Part shown: piece after piece, positions 61,030 to 64,000 of the stretch
Layout of the letters: each line of letters begins with the position of its first letter
Position numbering within the stretch: position 1 is the first letter of the stretch
From: Clostridia bacterium
GTDB lineage: Bacteria > Bacillota > Clostridia > Christensenellales > Aristaeellaceae
Assembly: GCA_017481825.1 (NCBI GenBank)
Contig: JAFUOR010000004.1
Coordinates: forward strand, 1-64,000
Direction of reading: 5' to 3'
DNA: 64,000 bases
Translations under genes and position numbers: made by a program
Notes under the pieces: generated by a model
What the model was told of the DNA's origin: nothing
Seen by the model: the letters and a program-made list of their open reading frames with translations, nothing else
Databases searched by the model: none

Positions 61030-62486
61030 TCTTTTTCCTCCTCAACATGACAGGTGAATCCGGTGAACCAGGCGCTGCCGCCGGTTTCGATGGTGGAATA
61101 CATGAACAGGCCGACGCGGCAGCCCATGAAGTGGTCGAGACGGTAGACAAGCCGGTGCGGCTGACCCACCTTTACCCAGCCCTTATCGTCCGAGAGGGCA
61201 AAGAACTGTACTGTGTCGGTGTTAAAGTCAAAAGCGGCTTGCAGGCAGCAGACCTCCAGAGGGAGTTCGGCCTCCGTGATGATTTCGCCGCTTGCTGTGT
61301 CCCTGCGCGTATAGACGAGGCGGAACCCATCCTCCCGGCGGGTGACCGCCAGCTGGGCAAAGCAACCCTGCAGGGCGCAGATGCCTGCATAGTCACCGAT
61401 GTTCATGTCCTCCGGGTGGAGGCATACGTTTGCCGTGTATTTCGGCCCAAAGCATCGCTGAGTCAGGGTGTTGATAGCCTCAGTGCAGTTGGCGGCCAGA
61501 CGGTCGGTGGTGAGGCGCAGGCCGTGGTGGGTGTCAAGCAGCTCCTGATGGGGCTCGTGGTTCCATTGCCATAGGGGCGAAAGGGGATACGGCCCCAGGT
61601 CGTGGCGGGTGTACAGGGGCGCGTATTCGTATCCCGGGCGGAAGGAGGGCAGCTCAAGCTGCTTGGGTATGCTTTCGACCACGGGCCAGCTGTCCTCCCA
61701 GCGGAAGGGAACCACCACCGGGATGCGCCCCACCGCGCCGTGATCCTGGAAGAGCAGCAGCACCCAGGTGCCATCCGCTGCCTGAAGCGGCCCGCCCTGG
61801 GCCACGCCGGCATGGCGGTCATCCAGGTCAAGCTCCATGAAGGCGCCGCCGGTGAAGTCATCCTCCAGTGAATGCGCGCGGAAGCAGCCCATGGCGCGCA
61901 TGCCGCCCTTGGCCCAGTGGATGCAGAAAAGATAATACCAATCCCCGATGTGCACCAGGTGGGAGCCCTCCCAGCCAAGGCCCTCGCACGTATCGACCAC
62001 GACGACCCGGTCAAGGCCGCCAGGCTTCTGTGCGGACAGGTCATCCGTCAGCTCGGTGATGCGGATGGTGCGGTTGCCATGGGCGATGTACACCCGTCCG
62101 CCGTCAAAGAGCAGCGATGGGTCATACCAGAACCCGGTCATGGGCTGGCGCATCCAGGGGCCCTCGGCCTGCTTGGCGGTGTAGTGATAGGCCTGGTGGG
62201 TATCATTGGATGTGAAGACCACATGGAATAGCCCGCCGTGGTGGCGAAGCGTCGCGGCCCACATGCCGCGCCCGTAGATGTGGCCGCCGTCCATGCGCTG
62301 CTGGGGCGTTTCACCCAGGATATCGTAGACGTAGGCGCAGTGCTCCCAGTGCAGCATGTCGTAGGAGCGCAAAAGCTGCGCGCCGGGAAACATGTGCATA
62401 CTGGTGGAGATCATGTAGTAGGTCTCATGTACGCAAATAACGTCGGGATCGGGATAATCGGCATACAGAATTGGATTAGCGGCCAT
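61026..62486 (-). CDS. GH43 beta-xylosidase-like enzyme (cytoplasmic)
   Basis: A 486-residue GH43 protein with no signal peptide. Catalytic acids: Asp in YADYPDPDVICV, Asp in WYDPSLLFDGGRVYIAHG and Glu in GWEGSHLVHIGDWYYLF. A C-terminal beta-sandwich (from about residue 300, HHGLRLTTDRLA...) follows, as in beta-xylosidases. The start at 62486 (MAANPILYADYPD) follows GGAGGTGTTCCGTC; an earlier ATG 13 codons upstream is less likely. It is coupled by a 4-base overlap to the secreted GH43, so the pair probably cuts hemicellulose outside and the resulting oligosaccharides inside. Confidence 0.9.
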   Translation of the reverse strand: MAANPILYADYPDPDVICVHETYYMISTSMHMFPGAQLLRSYDMLHWEHCAYVYDILGETPQQRMDGGHIYGRGMWAATLRHHGGLFHVVFTSNDTHQAYHYTAKQAEGPWMRQPMTGFWYDPSLLFDGGRVYIAHGNRTIRITELTDDLSAQKPGGLDRVVVVDTCEGLGWEGSHLVHIGDWYYLFCIHWAKGGMRAMGCFRAHSLEDDFTGGAFMELDLDDRHAGVAQGGPLQAADGTWVLLLFQDHGAVGRIPVVVPFRWEDSWPVVESIPKQLELPSFRPGYEYAPLYTRHDLGPYPLSPLWQWNHEPHQELLDTHHGLRLTTDRLAANCTEAINTLTQRCFGPKYTANVCLHPEDMNIGDYAGICALQGCFAQLAVTRREDGFRLVYTRRDTASGEIITEAELPLEVCCLQAAFDFNTDTVQFFALSDDKGWVKVGQPHRLVYRLDHFMGCRVGLFMYSTIETGGSAWFTGFTCHVEEEKE

Positions 62487-62593
62487 GACGGAACACCTCC
62501 GCATAACGACTGTTTTTTTCATCATAACAGGAAGAATATGATGTGACTACGCAGATTTTGCTTTGTTATGGCGGAAATTTGTCCGAAAAATAC

Positions 62594-62622
62594 AAAAAGC
62601 GGATGCGCAACAGCACATCCGC
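62594..62622 (-). terminator. Terminator of the second MATE gene
   Basis: GCGGATG/CATCCGC stem (62599-62605 with 62616-62622) followed on the minus strand by TTTTT. Confidence 0.8.
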
Positions 62623-62629
62623 AGCAGGG

Positions 62630-63985
62630 TCAGGCTTTGAGGTAACCATTCAGCTTCTTGCGTGCGATGAAGGCGTAGCACAGCATGTGCACGGCGAAGG
62701 TGAGGCCCCAGGAGATGGGATAGGAGATGTAGAGCGTATCCAGGGTGGGATCGGCGGCGAAGATGGTGTAGATCCACACGACGCGGAACAGGCATGCGCC
62801 CGTGAGGCTGACGATCATGGGCATGATGGCGTATCCGATGCCGCGCAGGGTACCCACGATCACGTCCATCAGGCCGCACAGGAAATAAAGGGGCAGGATG
62901 TAGGCCATTCGGATCAGGCCGTAATGGATGACCTGGGCGTTATTGTTGTACAGCGAGAGCAGCGGTGCGCCTGCGAGGTAGAAGAGATTGCCCATCACAA
63001 TGCCGATCACCGTGACCGTGCCCAAACAGACCCACATGCTGCGCTTGACGCGGTCGATGCGGCCTGCGCCAAGGTTCTGGCTGCCGAAGGTCAGCGCGGC
63101 CTGATGGATGGCATTCATGGAGGTGTAGACAAAGCCCTCCAGATTGCCCGCGGCGGAGTTGGCTGCCACGACGATGGAACCAAAGGAATTCACCGAGGAC
63201 TGGATGAGCACGTTGGAGATGGAGAACAAACTGCCCTGGAGGCCTGCGGGCAGACCCACGCGAAGGATCTCGCCCAGCTGGCGCTTGTGGATGCGCAGGC
63301 TCTTGATATCCAGGTGCACGCCGCCAGTGGTGCGGATCAGGCAGGTGACCACCAGCACTGCGCTGACGATCTGGCTCACCACCGTCGCCACCGCCACGCC
63401 TGAGACACTCAGGTGGAACACGATGACCATGATGAGGTTCAGCACGACATTCACCACGCCTGCGATGAACAGGTAGATCAGCGGACGGCGGGTATCGCCC
63501 ACGGCGCGCAGGATGGCGGCGCCGAAGTTGTATACCATGTTGGCGGGCATGCCGAGGAAGTATATCTGCATGTACAGCGTAGCCAGCTCCAGCTCAGGGT
63601 TGTCCATCAACTGCAGAAGCGGACGGCAGAACACAAAGCCGACAACCGCCACCAGAATGCCTGCAATCAGCGCCAGCGTCATGGAGGTATGCACGCCCTT
63701 GTGCACCGCCTCGGGATCATGTGCGCCGTAGGCCTTGGCGATCACGACGCTGCCGCCCACGCTCAGGCCCATGAACACGTTGACCATCAGGTTGATCAGC
63801 GAGCCCGTGGAGCCCACGGCTGCCAGCGGCTCCGGGCCTGCCCACTGGCCAACCACCACCATATCGGCGGCGTTAAAGAGCAGCTGCAAGATGCTCGATG
63901 CGATCAGCGGCAGGGAAAACAGCAGCACCTTGGGCAGCAGCGCGCCCACGGTCATGTCCATTTCAAAGCGTCTTGAACGGGCCAT
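62630..63985 (-). CDS. MATE-family efflux transporter
   Basis: A 451-residue protein with twelve helices: SLPLIASSILQLLFNAADMV, AAVGSTGSLINLMVN and VNSFGSIVVAANSAAGNLEG are typical MATE blocks of the DinF/NorM-like group common in Clostridia. It exports drugs or metabolites against a cation gradient. The start at 63985 follows AAGGAGACATGAACT. Its promoter lies beyond the window edge. Apart from family membership it has little in common with the MATE gene at 35.4 kb. Confidence 0.93.
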   Translation of the reverse strand: MARSRRFEMDMTVGALLPKVLLFSLPLIASSILQLLFNAADMVVVGQWAGPEPLAAVGSTGSLINLMVNVFMGLSVGGSVVIAKAYGAHDPEAVHKGVHTSMTLALIAGILVAVVGFVFCRPLLQLMDNPELELATLYMQIYFLGMPANMVYNFGAAILRAVGDTRRPLIYLFIAGVVNVVLNLIMVIVFHLSVSGVAVATVVSQIVSAVLVVTCLIRTTGGVHLDIKSLRIHKRQLGEILRVGLPAGLQGSLFSISNVLIQSSVNSFGSIVVAANSAAGNLEGFVYTSMNAIHQAALTFGSQNLGAGRIDRVKRSMWVCLGTVTVIGIVMGNLFYLAGAPLLSLYNNNAQVIHYGLIRMAYILPLYFLCGLMDVIVGTLRGIGYAIMPMIVSLTGACLFRVVWIYTIFAADPTLDTLYISYPISWGLTFAVHMLCYAFIARKKLNGYLKA

Positions 63986-64000
63986 AGTTCATGTCTCCTT

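Overview
The window looks like chromosomal DNA of a fairly GC-rich member of the Clostridia (Bacillota), probably an uncultured fibre-degrading gut anaerobe. This is inferred from strong AGGAGG ribosome-binding sites, many TTGACA-N17-TATAAT type promoters, a T-box leader on leuS, a Spo0A-type DNA-binding domain, a C_GCAxxG_C_C protein, DUF1848 and DUF5685-like proteins, and many carbohydrate-active enzymes with typical Gram-positive signal peptides. No rRNA, tRNA, phage, IS element or CRISPR array was recognised. Gene density is high, and most intergenic gaps hold a promoter, a terminator or a repeat.

Layout. 0.1-6 kb: an AraC-kinase-like (APH) fusion, a Nudix hydrolase, a secreted FMN-binding protein, a secreted SGNH esterase and malic enzyme. 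6-12 kb: leuS with a T-box leader, a secreted protein, and a GH43 xylosidase followed by xpt. 12-15 kb: the first copy of an interspersed repeat, a receiver-less Spo0A-like regulator preceded by 0A-box-like sites, a long coiled-coil protein with a GrpE-like C-terminus and a small membrane protein. 15-19.7 kb: a complete sugar ABC importer (ATPase, two permeases, binding protein with an extra C-terminal anchor). 19.7-26.8 kb: a secreted OB-like protein, a MarR regulator with two ABC exporter subunits, and aconitase. 27-31.3 kb: second repeat copy, then an operon of secreted metallo-beta-lactamase-fold protein, HAD phosphatase, radical SAM enzyme and membrane-anchored phosphate-binding-like protein. 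31.4-36.7 kb: a second ABC exporter pair with a C_GCAxxG_C_C protein, and a MATE pump.

36.8-49.9 kb: an ECF-sigma fusion protein, flotillin, a Thr/Glu-rich membrane protein, an XRE regulator, a third ABC exporter pair, an SGNH hydrolase, an AraC-type regulator coupled to a 345-aa protein, a DUF1848 protein and an alpha/beta hydrolase. 50-54.2 kb: the third repeat copy and a compact chaperone operon (zinc-ribbon membrane protein, DUF5685-like protein, J-domain protein with a prion-like middle and a cysteine-rich tail, and a short Hsp70). 54.3-64 kb: nagA, a GH2 glycosidase, a FliB-like protein, two more GH43 enzymes (one secreted, with CBMs at both ends) and a second MATE pump.

The carbohydrate genes (three GH43, one GH2, SGNH/CE2 esterase, NagA, sugar importer) fit xylan/arabinan and amino-sugar use. 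The most unusual signals are: (1) the 50-54 kb chaperone operon with its odd J-protein, and a possible exchange-factor partner at 13.2 kb; (2) two multidomain genes (AraC-APH and sigma-DUF) that each keep a good in-frame Shine-Dalgarno and ATG exactly at the domain junction, so one gene may give two proteins; (3) a ~170-bp interspersed repeat in three diverged copies; and (4) the receiver-less Spo0A-like gene with its own 0A-box-like sites.
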